Source of the DNA: Chloroflexota bacterium | GTDB lineage: Bacteria; Chloroflexota; Anaerolineae; Aggregatilineales; Phototrophicaceae | NCBI GenBank assembly: GCA_026707745.1 | Contig: JAPOWG010000006.1 | Coordinates: 1 to 64,000 of the forward strand | Direction of reading: 5' to 3' | Length of the DNA: 64,000 nucleotides | Part shown: positions 17,463-27,983 of the stretch, piece by piece | Position numbering within the stretch: position 1 is the stretch's first letter | How the letters are laid out: the number at the start of each line of letters is the position of its first letter | Program-made: the position numbers and the translations under genes | Notes under the pieces: generated by a model | Databases searched by the model: none | Told to the model about the DNA's origin: nothing | What the model saw: the letters and a program-made list of their open reading frames with translations, nothing else

Positions 17463-19511
17463 TCAAGTGACTGCCAAGTCGAGCCGCGCCTTTGCGGTCA
17501 TCGACAACATGATCTTCCAGCTGAGCTGATCCCTGTGCGCATTGTCGAGATCAGCAGTAGAACTTGCCTCTTCCTGCAAATACTGCATTTCCACCCGCTC
17601 GTGCTCGAGGCGCTCCAAACGCAGGCGTAATGCCCTGTTTATTAACTCGCTCTGCAAGTCGTCGCCTCGCATTCGCCCATCCCGACTCCGGCTGCGAATG
17701 TCTTGCAGATCTACCCGGTAAGTACCGAGGGAAAGCGAGCGAATCGCCGCCGGTTCTTCGCTTAACAGCGATCGATACTCGGCATGCAACTCCCCGGCAA
17801 GCGCCGCGCCGATGTAGTCAAGGGGCTCTTTCTCGTCTTGCGACATCGCCTCTTGCAAGTGCGCCATCAAGATACGGAATTGGCTGCCCGTGAAATCCTC
17901 AACGCACAGATCGCAAAGTGGGCCGTTGAGCAAGTTTTCGTCATTGCCCGCCAATTCACGCAGCTTGCGATTGACCTGGAACAACAGGTCGGGATTCCTG
18001 AGCAGCAAACTCAGGCAATAGGGTTCGCTAGCGCGCAACTGTGTCGAGGCTATCGTTTGCGTTGAATCCCCACTATCGCGCGGGGCCGTATCGTCCTCGT
18101 TGTCCCAGTATTCCGGTGGCGGAAGCTCCAATTCGGCATCCATTGCGGGCGGCGCGATGTCTTCGGACGCGACCAGGCCGCCTGAGCCCGGCATTTGAGC
18201 TTGTTCGCGCTGCGACCACGCCAAGAGATCACGTTCGCTTATCCGCAGGCGACGCGCCAACTTCTGCACGTTCTCCCGCTGATAAAGATTGTCTTCGGAA
18301 GCGATCAAAATCGGCAACGCTTCCTTTGCAAGCTGCTGCCTCGCTTGCAGGGTCGCGTCTCCCCTCAAACCGGCCGTTTCCATGTCAATTACGAAGTCGG
18401 CCACGTCCTGCGCGGATTCCACCAGAGCGCCCCACTCGCCCGGGGCTTCGCGCAAGAAATCGTCAGGATCCTTCCCGGACGGGACTTGCAGAATCCGAAT
18501 ATCGATCGATAGTCTACCGGCATAATCCCGTTGAAGCGTCTGTCGAGCCACTTCCAGACTGCGGCGCGTCGCGCTTTGGCCCGCTTCATCGGCATCAAGC
18601 GCCATGACTATTCTGCGCGCGTAACGCGGCGCCAGACGACGAATCTGCGCTTCGGTCATCGCCGTGCCCATTTGCGCCACCACGTTGCGATAGCCGGCTT
18701 GATACGCTTGAATCACGTCCATATAGCCCTCGACGACGACAGCCGTGCCCGTTTCGCGTATGGCCGCTTTGGCGCTATCCAGTCCAAAGAGCAAGCGACT
18801 CTTGTCGAAGAGCGCCGTCCCTGGCGAGTTGATGTATTTGGCCGAGTCATCCGAGTTGAGCGCGCGTCCGCCAAAACCGACCACCCGGCCGCGCTCATCG
18901 CGGATCGGGATCATCAGGCGATTGCGGAATCGGTCGTAGACACGACCATTATCGTTGCGGACGGCCAAGCCGGCGTCGATGATCTCGTCCTCGCTGTGGC
19001 CCAAAGCGCCCAAGCCCTGCAATACGAAGTTCCAGCTATCGGGCGCGTAGCCAAATTGAAAAGTTTGGATAGTTTCCGGGGTCAAGCCACGCTTTTTTTG
19101 AACGTATCCCAAAACCGCGTTTGCGCCGGGATGCAATAGCTGGCTTTGATACATTTCGGCAGCGCTGGCAAGCAGCCCGCGCAGGCGCTCCAATTCATCG
19201 CTGCGGGTCCGCTGCTGCGGCGTCTGCTGACGAAGCTGCACCCCAGCCTCTTGAGCGAGCTCTTGCAGCGCCTCTTTGAAGTCCCAGCCGTGGATCTTCT
19301 GCGCGAAAGTGAATAGATCGCCGCCCTCGGAGCAAGCGCCAAAGCAGTGCCAGGTTTGGCGTTCCGGATTGACCACAAACGAGGGCGTTTTCTCAGTATG
19401 AAAGGGGCAGCAGGCTTTGTGGTTGCGCCCCGCTTTCTTCAACGAAGGCACGAACCGCTGCACATAGCTGACAATGTCGATGCGTGATTTGATCTCATCC
19501 GTCGTTGACAT
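17463..19511 (-). CDS. dnaG: DNA primase DnaG
   Basis: A 682-residue primase that lays RNA primers at the replication fork. The N-terminal zinc-binding domain holds C35, H38, C56 and C60; the last pair is spaced C-x3-C instead of the usual C-x2-C. The TOPRIM core shows VVVEGYMDV near residue 270 and ALDADEAG near 320. The C-terminal third is the variable helicase-binding part. The start at 19511 is chosen over the upstream in-frame ATG at 19574 because family similarity begins with MSTTDEIKSRID and a GGGGGTGG ribosome site precedes it. rpoD follows after 88 bases. Confidence 0.95.
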   Translation of the reverse strand: MSTTDEIKSRIDIVSYVQRFVPSLKKAGRNHKACCPFHTEKTPSFVVNPERQTWHCFGACSEGGDLFTFAQKIHGWDFKEALQELAQEAGVQLRQQTPQQRTRSDELERLRGLLASAAEMYQSQLLHPGANAVLGYVQKKRGLTPETIQTFQFGYAPDSWNFVLQGLGALGHSEDEIIDAGLAVRNDNGRVYDRFRNRLMIPIRDERGRVVGFGGRALNSDDSAKYINSPGTALFDKSRLLFGLDSAKAAIRETGTAVVVEGYMDVIQAYQAGYRNVVAQMGTAMTEAQIRRLAPRYARRIVMALDADEAGQSATRRSLEVARQTLQRDYAGRLSIDIRILQVPSGKDPDDFLREAPGEWGALVESAQDVADFVIDMETAGLRGDATLQARQQLAKEALPILIASEDNLYQRENVQKLARRLRISERDLLAWSQREQAQMPGSGGLVASEDIAPPAMDAELELPPPEYWDNEDDTAPRDSGDSTQTIASTQLRASEPYCLSLLLRNPDLLFQVNRKLRELAGNDENLLNGPLCDLCVEDFTGSQFRILMAHLQEAMSQDEKEPLDYIGAALAGELHAEYRSLLSEEPAAIRSLSLGTYRVDLQDIRSRSRDGRMRGDDLQSELINRALRLRLERLEHERVEMQYLQEEASSTADLDNAHRDQLSWKIMLSMTAKARLDLAVT

Positions 19512-19544
19512 GGACGAGCCACCCCCAAACCGTACCAAGTGTCG

Positions 19545-19550
19545 AGTATA
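19545..19550 (-). promoter_or_regulatory. Possible -10 box for dnaG
   Basis: TATACT on the minus strand lies 33 bases before the dnaG ATG at 19511. The matching -35 region is weak. It supports the shorter primase start, since it lies inside the longer reading frame. Confidence 0.35.
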
Positions 19551-19710
19551 ACTTTGCTGGTCGCGAGATGCCATAGCAGCGCGACCAGATTGGAAGATCT
19601 AACCGATGGTATGCTGTTAATTATGCCCAGTTGTCTTGCTTACGCAAGCATTTGCCCGCCATTTATAGTTTCGAAATACGTTCCAATAACATAACCGCGA
19701 GGCAACGAGC

Positions 19711-22710
19711 CTAGAAGTTGTCCAATTCACTGAGGTCGGCTCGACCTCGCTGCATTCCGCTTACTAGCTGAAGCAGCGCGATTCGATTCTTGCGCAATTG
19801 GCTGTCGTCGGCATGCACCAGCACGTGATCGAAGAAGTCTGTAATCGCCGGTACCATCCCTGCAAAGCCGGTCAGGAATCCATCGATGTTGTCTTCGTCG
19901 CCCAGGTTCTTGGCGCTTGATGAATAGGCCCCGTACAGCGTTTTCTCTTGCGGCTCTTCGAGCAACTCCGGATAAAAGGACTGCGCCCCTTCATCCCGCG
20001 TTATTCGCGCGCAACGGGCAAAGCTATCCAGAATGGATTCCCAATTCGGTTTTCCCACCCAATGCGCGAGTTCTTCGATACCCTGAACGGCGCGAAAAGG
20101 ATTTGCCGCCTGCTCGGCCAAGACAGCGCTGATGACGTCGCGCGGAACGCACAGTTTATCGCTCAGCCAATTGTCCAGGCGCCCGGTTAGGAATTCAAGA
20201 ACCTGAATCCGCATATCCGAGCGGACCTCGACCGGTTGGGCCTCCGCTATCCTTTTAATCGCCGGGCGCAAATCTGCGGAGATGCGCGCTTCCACGAGAA
20301 TTCGTACGATACCCAGGGCAGAACGCCGCAAGCCATAGGGATCCGATGTTGATTTCGGCGCCAAGCCGGCAGCCAGCAGTCCCACCAGGCTATCCAACTT
20401 GTCCGCCAGCGCAAGTAATCGGCCGGGGGCGCTGGTCGGGAATTTGTCGCCTGCCCCGCTCGGCAGCCAATGTTCGGCTATCGCCAGTGCGACGGCCGGA
20501 TCGTATCCTTCTCGCAAAGCGTATTCGCGCCCCATGACGCCTTGCAGCGAGGTCATCTCCACGACCATGCTCGTCGCCAGATCGGCCTTGGCGATCCCCG
20601 CCGCTTGTCGCGCGATGTCGATATCAGATCGGTTGAAACCGAGCAACTCGCCGAGATCGTCAATTGTAGAAGCCACGCGGTCATTTTTCTCGCGCATCGA
20701 GCCTAATTCCGCTTGAAATGTCAAGGTGTCCAGGCGCGGCAGATACGCTTGCAGCGGCTTCTTGATATCCGCTTGATAGAAGAATCTGGCGTCGGAAAAG
20801 CGCGCGCGTATGACTTGTTCGTTGCCATGGATCACTTTGTCCAAATGCTCGCTGTCGCCATTGCGCACGCCGATGAAGTAAGGCATCAGATTGCCAGCTT
20901 CATCTTCGACGGCGAAATAGCGCTGATGTTTGCGCATGACAGTGACAAGCACATCGCGCGGCAATTCAAGATATGCTCTGTCAAATTCGCCGCGGAAGGC
21001 TGTCGGCGCTTCAACCAGGTTTGTCACTTCATCCAGCAGATCCCCGTCTGACGAAACGATGCCGCCGACATCACTCGCCAGCATATGGATTTGTTCTTGT
21101 ATCGAATCGCGCCGCTGGTCAAAGCCGAGCTTGATGCCGTCTTCATCACAAAGGCGTTTATAGGCCTCCAAGCCCTCGATCAGGGTTTCTTTCGAACCAT
21201 ATGGGCGCAGTCCACGAGTGACATTTCCGCTGGCGACGCCCCCAAGCTCGAAGGGTATAACCGTTTCGCCGAACAGGGCCGCGATCCAGCGAATCGGGCG
21301 CGAATAAGCAAGTCCGCTGGCATTCCAACGCATCGACTTGCCAAATCTTATCTCGGACAAGAATTTTGGCAATTCGCCCGCCAGCACTTCTGTTGCTGGT
21401 AAACCGGCAATTTTCACCAGCGCCGTCGCATAACTGCCGCCGTCGATCTCCTGGACGACCAGTTCGCCGACATCAATGCCTTTGCCGCGGGCGAAGCCCT
21501 CAGCCGCTCGCGTAGGCTTGCCGCTTTCATCGAATGCCCGCGCCGCCGGCGGACCCTTGGCAAGGAACTCTTCGTCGCTCTGTCTGTGAGCGACCTCATG
21601 CGCGATTATGACAATACGGCGCGGAGTCGCGCTTACCTCAATACCCCTGTTCCCGAGTTTCAATGCATCGAACAGCGCCGGAACGGAACTTTGCAATTGT
21701 GACAATACGTCAGCGACATCATCGGCGGGCATTTCCTCCACGCCGATTTCAATCAGCAGGTCCGCCGCTGCCGTCGGCGCCGCCGGCATTGCGCCAGCTA
21801 CCTGAGCTGGAGGAGCTTTCCATTTATCCGCCATTTTCATCAGCGGATAGGCCATTGCCTCCCGCTTTTGAACGTACTCTTTGGCGATCGTCCGCGTCAT
21901 TTCGCGCATTCGGCGGAAATAGTTCGCGCGCTCGGTGACGCCAATAGCGCCGCGGGTATCCAGGACATTGAAGAGATGGCTGCACTTGAGCACGTAATCA
22001 TAGGCGCTGATCAAGGCGTCGCCTTCCAGCGCATGTGAATACTCGCGTTCATAGGTATCGTAGACCCGCTTGAGCGCGCTGACATCGGCGACATCAAAAT
22101 AATATCGACAGTGCTCTACCTCTTCGTTGAACATCATGTCGCCGTAGTTTACGCCCTCCAGCCAGTCGATCTCCCAGGCGGAATCCTTCCCTTGCAAAGC
22201 CAATACAATTCGCTCGATCCCATAGGTGATTTCCACGCTTACCGGATCAAGCGTCATGCCCCCCGCTTGCTGGAAATAGGTGAATTGCGTGATCTCCTGG
22301 CCGTCCAGCCACACTTCCCAACCCAGCCCCCAAGCGCCCAGGGCGGGCGATTCCCAGTTGTCTTCGACAAAGCGAATATCGTGCTCCCGCTGCTTGATGC
22401 CCAGCGCCTCCAACGACGCCAGGTAAAGCTCTTGGGGATCCCCCGGGTCCGGCTTCAGGATGACCTGATATTGATAGTATTTCTGCATGCGATTGGGATT
22501 TTCCCCGAAGCGGCCATCATCGGGTCGGACGCTCGGTTCGACATAAGCCACGCGCCAGGGCTCGGGACCCAATACGCGCAGAGTCGTCGCGGGATTGCCC
22601 GTGCCCGCCCCAACTTGCACGTTATACGGCTCCCAGATGACGCAGTCCTGCGCCGCCCAGAACTCGTGCAGTTTTAGAATGACCTGCTGGAAGTTCAGAG
22701 GATTCGCCAT
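19711..22710 (-). CDS. glyQS: Glycyl-tRNA synthetase, fused alpha and beta chains
   Basis: A 999-residue single-chain form of the bacterial alpha2beta2 enzyme. Residues 1-290 are the alpha subunit (catalytic class II core, with [34 protein letters not shown] and [12 protein letters not shown]). A proline/alanine-rich linker near 295-310 leads into the beta subunit, which begins with [14 protein letters not shown] and ends with the DALR-like anticodon-binding region. In most bacteria these are two genes; the fusion is known from Chlamydiae and some other groups. It charges tRNA-Gly. The gene is monocistronic, with a TATAAT box 43 bases before the start. No T-box signature was seen in the short leader. 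Confidence 0.95.
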   Translation of the reverse strand: MANPLNFQQVILKLHEFWAAQDCVIWEPYNVQVGAGTGNPATTLRVLGPEPWRVAYVEPSVRPDDGRFGENPNRMQKYYQYQVILKPDPGDPQELYLASLEALGIKQREHDIRFVEDNWESPALGAWGLGWEVWLDGQEITQFTYFQQAGGMTLDPVSVEITYGIERIVLALQGKDSAWEIDWLEGVNYGDMMFNEEVEHCRYYFDVADVSALKRVYDTYEREYSHALEGDALISAYDYVLKCSHLFNVLDTRGAIGVTERANYFRRMREMTRTIAKEYVQKREAMAYPLMKMADKWKAPPAQVAGAMPAAPTAAADLLIEIGVEEMPADDVADVLSQLQSSVPALFDALKLGNRGIEVSATPRRIVIIAHEVAHRQSDEEFLAKGPPAARAFDESGKPTRAAEGFARGKGIDVGELVVQEIDGGSYATALVKIAGLPATEVLAGELPKFLSEIRFGKSMRWNASGLAYSRPIRWIAALFGETVIPFELGGVASGNVTRGLRPYGSKETLIEGLEAYKRLCDEDGIKLGFDQRRDSIQEQIHMLASDVGGIVSSDGDLLDEVTNLVEAPTAFRGEFDRAYLELPRDVLVTVMRKHQRYFAVEDEAGNLMPYFIGVRNGDSEHLDKVIHGNEQVIRARFSDARFFYQADIKKPLQAYLPRLDTLTFQAELGSMREKNDRVASTIDDLGELLGFNRSDIDIARQAAGIAKADLATSMVVEMTSLQGVMGREYALREGYDPAVALAIAEHWLPSGAGDKFPTSAPGRLLALADKLDSLVGLLAAGLAPKSTSDPYGLRRSALGIVRILVEARISADLRPAIKRIAEAQPVEVRSDMRIQVLEFLTGRLDNWLSDKLCVPRDVISAVLAEQAANPFRAVQGIEELAHWVGKPNWESILDSFARCARITRDEGAQSFYPELLEEPQEKTLYGAYSSSAKNLGDEDNIDGFLTGFAGMVPAITDFFDHVLVHADDSQLRKNRIALLQLVSGMQRGRADLSELDNF

Positions 22711-22752
22711 GACGCTCCTTGCTGCCTGCGATAGCCGGGATTAACGCGCTGC

Positions 22753-22758
22753 ATTATA
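22753..22758 (-). promoter_or_regulatory. Probable -10 box for glyQS
   Basis: A perfect TATAAT on the minus strand ends 42 bases before the ATG at 22710, giving a leader of about 35 bases with an AAGGAG ribosome site near 22720. The -35 region is weak. The leader is too short for a T-box. Confidence 0.45.
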
Positions 22759-22882
22759 CGAGCCCAAAAGCCAAATAACGAGGGGAAGGCGAACACCGGC
22801 AACATGCGGATGGAGAGGCTGGTCCCGACCGTGATCCGGATCAGCCTCAAGTTCTGGGTTGCCGGCCAGAAGGAGCTTCGAC

Positions 22883-23947
22883 TTATTCTCCCGCGACCTC
22901 GGGGGCGCTTTCCGCCTCGTCCTCGCTAACCCGCAGGAGATCCGCCTGGCTCAAATCGCTAAACGTGTCCAGCGCATACTCGCGGACAGTCACAAAGTAA
23001 TCCGAGGTCGAAGATTTCAAGACAAAATTGCCGTCGTCTCGTTTCGTGCCGAAGGATAAGGTGTAGCTTTCGGTCGTGTATGATACTATATCTTCGCCGT
23101 CATCAGCTTCGTTCTCTCCCCTGTCCGCATCGTCTTGGGCGCTCTCCATTTCCAGCTCGACAATCTGCATGTACGCGACTTCAACTGTGACCGTCGGTTC
23201 GGCCAGGCCGTATTCATCCAGGGGGACCCGACCGAGCGGCTCAACCATAATAATGGAGGAGGCATTGCGGGTTATGCTCGGCATCAAGGTATCTTCAAAA
23301 GCTTCGCCTTCTGGCAAGCCTAGGTATCGCCAGGTCCCGCCATCAGGCTCGAACTCAAAACTGCCATTCGCATTGCTCACCTTGATCCTGATGAGGTCTT
23401 CTTGCGGGACGCTGATATAGCTGGTATCAATCCACCCGGATACCTGAGTTGAGGCTTCCCAAGCGCTGAGGCCCGTCCCTAGATAGGCCCGGTCGTCGCC
23501 TTCAAGGCGCGCGTATACCGTATCGGCCCCGGCGCTGCCGCCAAGATAGAGCGCTCTAGTCTCGTCGCCGCTGGCGATGCTCAGTTTGCGCCGGAATTCC
23601 TCCTCAGCCACTTCGAGCCGCGCGAAGTTCGCCGGATTGCTCGCGACAAGTCGACCCGTATCCAGTCCTGCGATGCTGGCCAGCAGTTCATCGGCTTTGT
23701 CACTGTTCACCGGGAAGTCGTCGGCCTTGGGCAGTACCCAGCCATCATCGCGGCGCGCGATGGTCAAGGAATTGTCGAGATCATCGGCGATGACCAACTC
23801 TCTAACATCGTCGGCCTTGAATCCCGGCCAAAGCGGCTGCACAGTCCGGTCTTCCCTGCCCGTTCTTGCGCCGACCGAAATGGCCAGCAAAACGATCTGA
23901 ACAACCAGCGCGGCTGCGAGGGTCATATTGCTTCGGTTCAGCATCAT
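22883..23947 (-). CDS. DUF4340 domain protein of the Gld-type ABC system
   Basis: A 354-residue protein with one N-terminal membrane anchor (residues about 8-27) and a periplasmic or surface region of repeated beta-rich DUF4340 units, plus an acidic Asp/Glu-rich stretch near 270. The family regularly occurs after GldG-like genes. It starts within the last bases of the GldF-GldG gene (4-base overlap), showing tight coupling. Function is unknown beyond association with this ABC system. Confidence 0.85.
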   Translation of the reverse strand: MMLNRSNMTLAAALVVQIVLLAISVGARTGREDRTVQPLWPGFKADDVRELVIADDLDNSLTIARRDDGWVLPKADDFPVNSDKADELLASIAGLDTGRLVASNPANFARLEVAEEEFRRKLSIASGDETRALYLGGSAGADTVYARLEGDDRAYLGTGLSAWEASTQVSGWIDTSYISVPQEDLIRIKVSNANGSFEFEPDGGTWRYLGLPEGEAFEDTLMPSITRNASSIIMVEPLGRVPLDEYGLAEPTVTVEVAYMQIVELEMESAQDDADRGENEADDGEDIVSYTTESYTLSFGTKRDDGNFVLKSSTSDYFVTVREYALDTFSDLSQADLLRVSEDEAESAPEVAGE

Positions 23948-26874
23948 GCGCCTCCTTCGATTATGCTGGCGCCCTCATTTGAATTGTCACCTCTTACGTC
24001 GGCCGGCGCGATCAACGCGAGAGGTTCTTCGGCGCGGACTTGCAATTGCCATAATATGCCGATCATAAGCAGTCCGACCAGAGCCACAGCATAGTTCATC
24101 AGCACCCACTGATTCTGCTGTTCCTCCGGTATCGGCGGCAGGATGCGCGCGGCGCTGCCCCGGCTGCGAATAGAGGCCAGGGAAAGATCTTCGGTCAGCC
24201 AATCGATAGCGTTCCCGAAGAGTTGCAAATTGCTGGCGAAGCGGTCGCCGCTAAAGTTCAGCGATATCTGGTATACGTTGTCATTGATAAATTCCGAGCT
24301 GCCCAAGACGATCAATCGCGTATTGCCCGGCGAGCGCTCGATCAAACCGATTGCCGCCTGCTCGGCGCTCTCTACTTCCACAGCCGACTCGCCGCCGTCT
24401 TCGACTTTGAAGGGCGAATCCTTGCCGAGGAAAAAGCTCTCAAATGAACCTTCCACTAGGACCGCCAGCGGGAACGGTTTCTGGTCGGCGCCGATCATGA
24501 AGCCCAATTCGGGGTACAACTCCAGATCGGGCTGCAAGTTGCTGTCGCTGGTTTCCCAGGATGCCGGGCTCGAGCGAATCAGTTCTCTGGACCTGGCGTC
24601 GTCGAACCGGGACTCTTCGACGAGGACCGGCGACGCCCAGTTCATGGTGACGAAGGGTAAGCTATTGACAATGCTGCTCTCAACATTGAGACCGTCCGGG
24701 CGGACGTCGATAAAGAATGGATAGTCCAGAGCCTGTACTTCGGTAACGACCATGTCACCCAGGTCGCGCTGCGTCTGCATGGGGAATGGCGCATTCTGTT
24801 GATCCATCACCAGACTTTCGCCAATGTCAACGCCATAACTGCGCAGCATCTCGGCAATGCTATTTTCATTGACATCCAGCACCAGCGTACCCTGTATGGG
24901 ATCAAGGCCGAGGCGATAGTGCCCGACGGCGGCGATAAGCGAACCGCCGCGCATGATGTACTGGTCGATGGCGTAACGCTGCAAATCCGTCATGCTGTGT
25001 GGCGCGATCAGGATCAACACATCGAGATCGTCGGGGACCTTGCCGTCATCAAGCGTCAGTCGGCGCAATTCATAGGATTCGCGCAAGCTGTCTTCCAAGA
25101 TCGCATATTGCTGCAGGTTTGGCATCTGGCGTCCGAATTGGTCAATCGCCTGCCCGGGCGGCGTCCACAAGCCGATCACTTTTAGAAATCCTGAGGACGA
25201 GCGCTTTAAGGCCGCTTCGACGGACTTGCGAATCTCGGCCTGGCTCAGCTCGCCGGAGGGGAAGATCACCTGAAAACCGTCCCCGGTCTCCACTACCAGA
25301 TGCAGGAAAAAGGTCTCTACAGCGAAAAAACTCGTCGCCACCGGCTGAATCTGATAGCGTTCGGCCAGCTCCTCTTCGCTGGTGTCCGCCTCAGGGGCGG
25401 ACAGATCGACGATCTTGAAACTGGCTTTGTCGGGGTTGGCGCCCGTGATGTCCTCCGCAACTTCCTCGATAGTCCGGCTGAGCTCTTGCATAGAGGGCGG
25501 CAAGGTGGAAGACGTCAGATACAAGGTCATTGCAGCCGGTTGATCAAACGATGCCAACACGGCCTCCAGGCTTTGAAAACCATAGACAACCCGCTGTATG
25601 TTGCTTGTCAGATCGTATTCCAGGTTGCGCAAGCGCACATTGACGCCAAAGGGCGAGTCGACGATCTCGACAAGATCCGTGAAGTTGAGCGTCGCGGTCT
25701 GGTCGCCGTAAACGATCAGCAAGTCAAAATAAACATTGACCAGGGACACGCCGCCGCGGTCGCTGACTTGCAGCGGCGTCGGTCGAATGCCGTAGATCTG
25801 GTTCGCTTCGCGTTCCAATTCCGGATGAGCCAGCGGATCGACAAAGTCCAGTTCCAGTTTGCCCTTCGCGGCCAGTTCATATTCCCGCAAGGTATCCTTG
25901 ATGCGCGGGACCAGCGGCGCCAACAAGGGATGACTCTCTTCGCTGAAATATCCGCGAATCAGAAGCGGTTCTTGCAATCCTTCCAACAATAGCCGAGTCA
26001 CTTCGGACAAGCTGTATTCCCTGTGCTGCGTGAGATCCAGCCGTGCCGCACCGGCCGGAGCGATCAACAGGTTGAATGCCAGCAGATTGGCGCCAACCAA
26101 AGCCAGAGCAATCTTGCCGTTCAAGCGACCAAGTCGCTGTTGATCCCCCCTGCTCCAGCGTTTGCTTTCCAGTGACAAGATGTTGGCGGCCAAGAAGAAC
26201 AATGTCAGCGACAGATAATAGACCAGGTCGCGGGGGTCAATGACGCCGCGTTCAATGCTTTCAAAGCGGCTGCCTGTGCCAAACAAGCGCAAGATCTCGC
26301 CCGTGCTCGCCCCGAGTAAATCGGTGATAGCGGGAGAGCCGATAGCCTGAAATAGTCCGCAAACGACGACAGTGCCTATAAGCGCTACCAGTTGATTATC
26401 CGTTCTCGAAGACAGGAAGAGCCCGATCGCGATATAACACGACGCCAATAAAAGCGTCGCCAGATATCCGCCGATAACTGGTCCCCAGTCGAGGTTGCCC
26501 AGGCTGGCAACCGTGAAGGGCAAGAAGAAGGTCAGGGCCAGCGCAACCGCAACCAGCGTCAGCGCCGACAAGAATTTGCCCGCGACCAGTTCAACCAGCC
26601 GCACCGGCATGGTAAGCAAGACCTGCAAGTTGCCGCTGTCTTCTTCACGGCTCCATTGATGCATGGTCAAGGCCGCAACTAGCAAGATCATCAGCAGCGG
26701 CATCCATTCAAATAGCGCCCGGACATCGGCGATGCCGCGCGCAAAAAACGAATCCACCCAGAAGAAAACGAAGAGCGTCAAGACCAGGAAGACCCCGACA
26801 AAGATGAGAGCCATGGGCGAGCCAAAATAAAGTTTGAGTTCCTTCTTGGCAATCGAGAGAATCTTCTTCATCAT
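23944..26874 (-). CDS. Fused ABC permease and GldG-like protein
   Basis: A 976-residue fusion. Residues 1-240 form an ABC-2-type permease (GldF-like) with six membrane segments and the conserved WSREEDSGNLQVLLTMPV loop. A second hydrophobic stretch near 255-285 opens the GldG-like part: a long extracytoplasmic region (IFT52/GldG domain, including the LTQHREYSLSE segment) and a final membrane helix near 940. In Bacteroidota GldA, GldF and GldG support gliding; in other phyla the role is unknown. The start at 26874 (two ATGs in a row) is seven bases after the ATPase gene. An 86-residue upstream extension of the reading frame lies inside the ATPase gene and is not real. Confidence 0.88.
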   Translation of the reverse strand: MMKKILSIAKKELKLYFGSPMALIFVGVFLVLTLFVFFWVDSFFARGIADVRALFEWMPLLMILLVAALTMHQWSREEDSGNLQVLLTMPVRLVELVAGKFLSALTLVAVALALTFFLPFTVASLGNLDWGPVIGGYLATLLLASCYIAIGLFLSSRTDNQLVALIGTVVVCGLFQAIGSPAITDLLGASTGEILRLFGTGSRFESIERGVIDPRDLVYYLSLTLFFLAANILSLESKRWSRGDQQRLGRLNGKIALALVGANLLAFNLLIAPAGAARLDLTQHREYSLSEVTRLLLEGLQEPLLIRGYFSEESHPLLAPLVPRIKDTLREYELAAKGKLELDFVDPLAHPELEREANQIYGIRPTPLQVSDRGGVSLVNVYFDLLIVYGDQTATLNFTDLVEIVDSPFGVNVRLRNLEYDLTSNIQRVVYGFQSLEAVLASFDQPAAMTLYLTSSTLPPSMQELSRTIEEVAEDITGANPDKASFKIVDLSAPEADTSEEELAERYQIQPVATSFFAVETFFLHLVVETGDGFQVIFPSGELSQAEIRKSVEAALKRSSSGFLKVIGLWTPPGQAIDQFGRQMPNLQQYAILEDSLRESYELRRLTLDDGKVPDDLDVLILIAPHSMTDLQRYAIDQYIMRGGSLIAAVGHYRLGLDPIQGTLVLDVNENSIAEMLRSYGVDIGESLVMDQQNAPFPMQTQRDLGDMVVTEVQALDYPFFIDVRPDGLNVESSIVNSLPFVTMNWASPVLVEESRFDDARSRELIRSSPASWETSDSNLQPDLELYPELGFMIGADQKPFPLAVLVEGSFESFFLGKDSPFKVEDGGESAVEVESAEQAAIGLIERSPGNTRLIVLGSSEFINDNVYQISLNFSGDRFASNLQLFGNAIDWLTEDLSLASIRSRGSAARILPPIPEEQQNQWVLMNYAVALVGLLMIGILWQLQVRAEEPLALIAPADVRGDNSNEGASIIEGGA

Positions 26875-26881
26875 GCCCCTC

Positions 26882-27796
26882 CTATGCCCTGGTCGCCAGT
26901 TGATTGAAGAAGGACTCGAGCGTGATATCGTCGCGGCGAATCTCCCTGACTGCCCAGTCCTTGGCGCGCGCCATCGCGTAGACGGCCGGCGTGACTTCCA
27001 GGTTGCTGCTGATGCGATATGCGGGAAAACCGTCAGCCGACTGGACGGCGTCGACCCGGGTAACGCCTTCAATCTCACCCAGGTCCGCGAAAATGCCCTC
27101 GACATCACTTTGCAGGACCAGCAGAGCGTCATTGCTCCGCCGCAATTCCTGCAGGTTTTGATCCGCCTTTACCTGGCCATTGATGATGATGATGACACGG
27201 TCGCAAATCGCTTCGACATCGGAAAGGATGTGCGACGAAAACAATACGCTGCTGTCCTGCGCCAAGCCCTTGATCAAGGCGCGAATCTCGACGATCTGTG
27301 TTGGATCCAGGCCAACGGTTGGCTCGTCAAGAATCAAGAAGCTGGGTTTGTGCAAGATCGCCTGCGCCAAGCCAACCCGTTGGCGCAAGCCCTTGCTAAG
27401 CGAAGAGATCGGGCGGGTCAGGTAGTCCTGCAAGCCCGTGCCGTAGATGGCTTCCGACAGCAAACCGAGCATCTGAGCCGCTGGCACGTCCCGCAGATCG
27501 GCGATCATCATCAAATAGCCCTGCACCGATAGCTCGGGATACAAGGGTGTATTCTCCGACAGGTAACCGATCCTGGCTTGTACCGCGCGCAGATCGCTCA
27601 GGACGCCTTTGCCGTCGATTTCAACCCAGCCGTCATCGGGATGAAGGAATCCGGTAATGATCTTGATCGCCGTTGATTTTCCGGCGCCGTTAGGTCCGAG
27701 CAAGCCGACGATTTCTCCGGGTTCGATGGAAAAACTCACCCCGCGCAGCGCTTCAATCGCGCCGTAGCGTTTGCTGATGTTATGCACATTGATCAT
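26882..27796 (-). CDS. ABC transporter ATP-binding protein (GldA/CcmA type)
   Basis: A 304-residue ATPase with Walker A GPNGAGKST near residue 38, signature LSKGLRQRVGLAQA near 135, Walker B FLILDEPTVGLD near 155 and H-loop SSHILSD. The C-terminal 80 residues form the extra domain typical of GldA-type ATPases. It drives the permease encoded next. The start at 27796 is chosen because the ABC fold begins there (MINVHNISKRYG) and a ribosome site with GAAAGG lies upstream. Confidence 0.92.
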   Translation of the reverse strand: MINVHNISKRYGAIEALRGVSFSIEPGEIVGLLGPNGAGKSTAIKIITGFLHPDDGWVEIDGKGVLSDLRAVQARIGYLSENTPLYPELSVQGYLMMIADLRDVPAAQMLGLLSEAIYGTGLQDYLTRPISSLSKGLRQRVGLAQAILHKPSFLILDEPTVGLDPTQIVEIRALIKGLAQDSSVLFSSHILSDVEAICDRVIIIINGQVKADQNLQELRRSNDALLVLQSDVEGIFADLGEIEGVTRVDAVQSADGFPAYRISSNLEVTPAVYAMARAKDWAVREIRRDDITLESFFNQLATRA

Positions 27797-27983
27797 AGGC
27801 TGAGACCTTTCTCGCTCATCCCGAAAAACGTCTTTTCTGTCTGTGTCCGCCCTCACAAACGACAAAACGTAGAGAGCGGAGCTTAGATTGTCATGAACCC
27901 AACGAAAGCACGCTGGCAATCATATGCTTCGCGCATAAGAAATGTATATGAAAATTTATAAGAAACTGTAAAATTTTGGGCGC

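Noticed and set aside
22711..22882. T-box leader for glyQS
   Set aside because: Searched for the conserved T-box core in the minus-strand leader; not found, and the -10 box leaves only about 35 bases.
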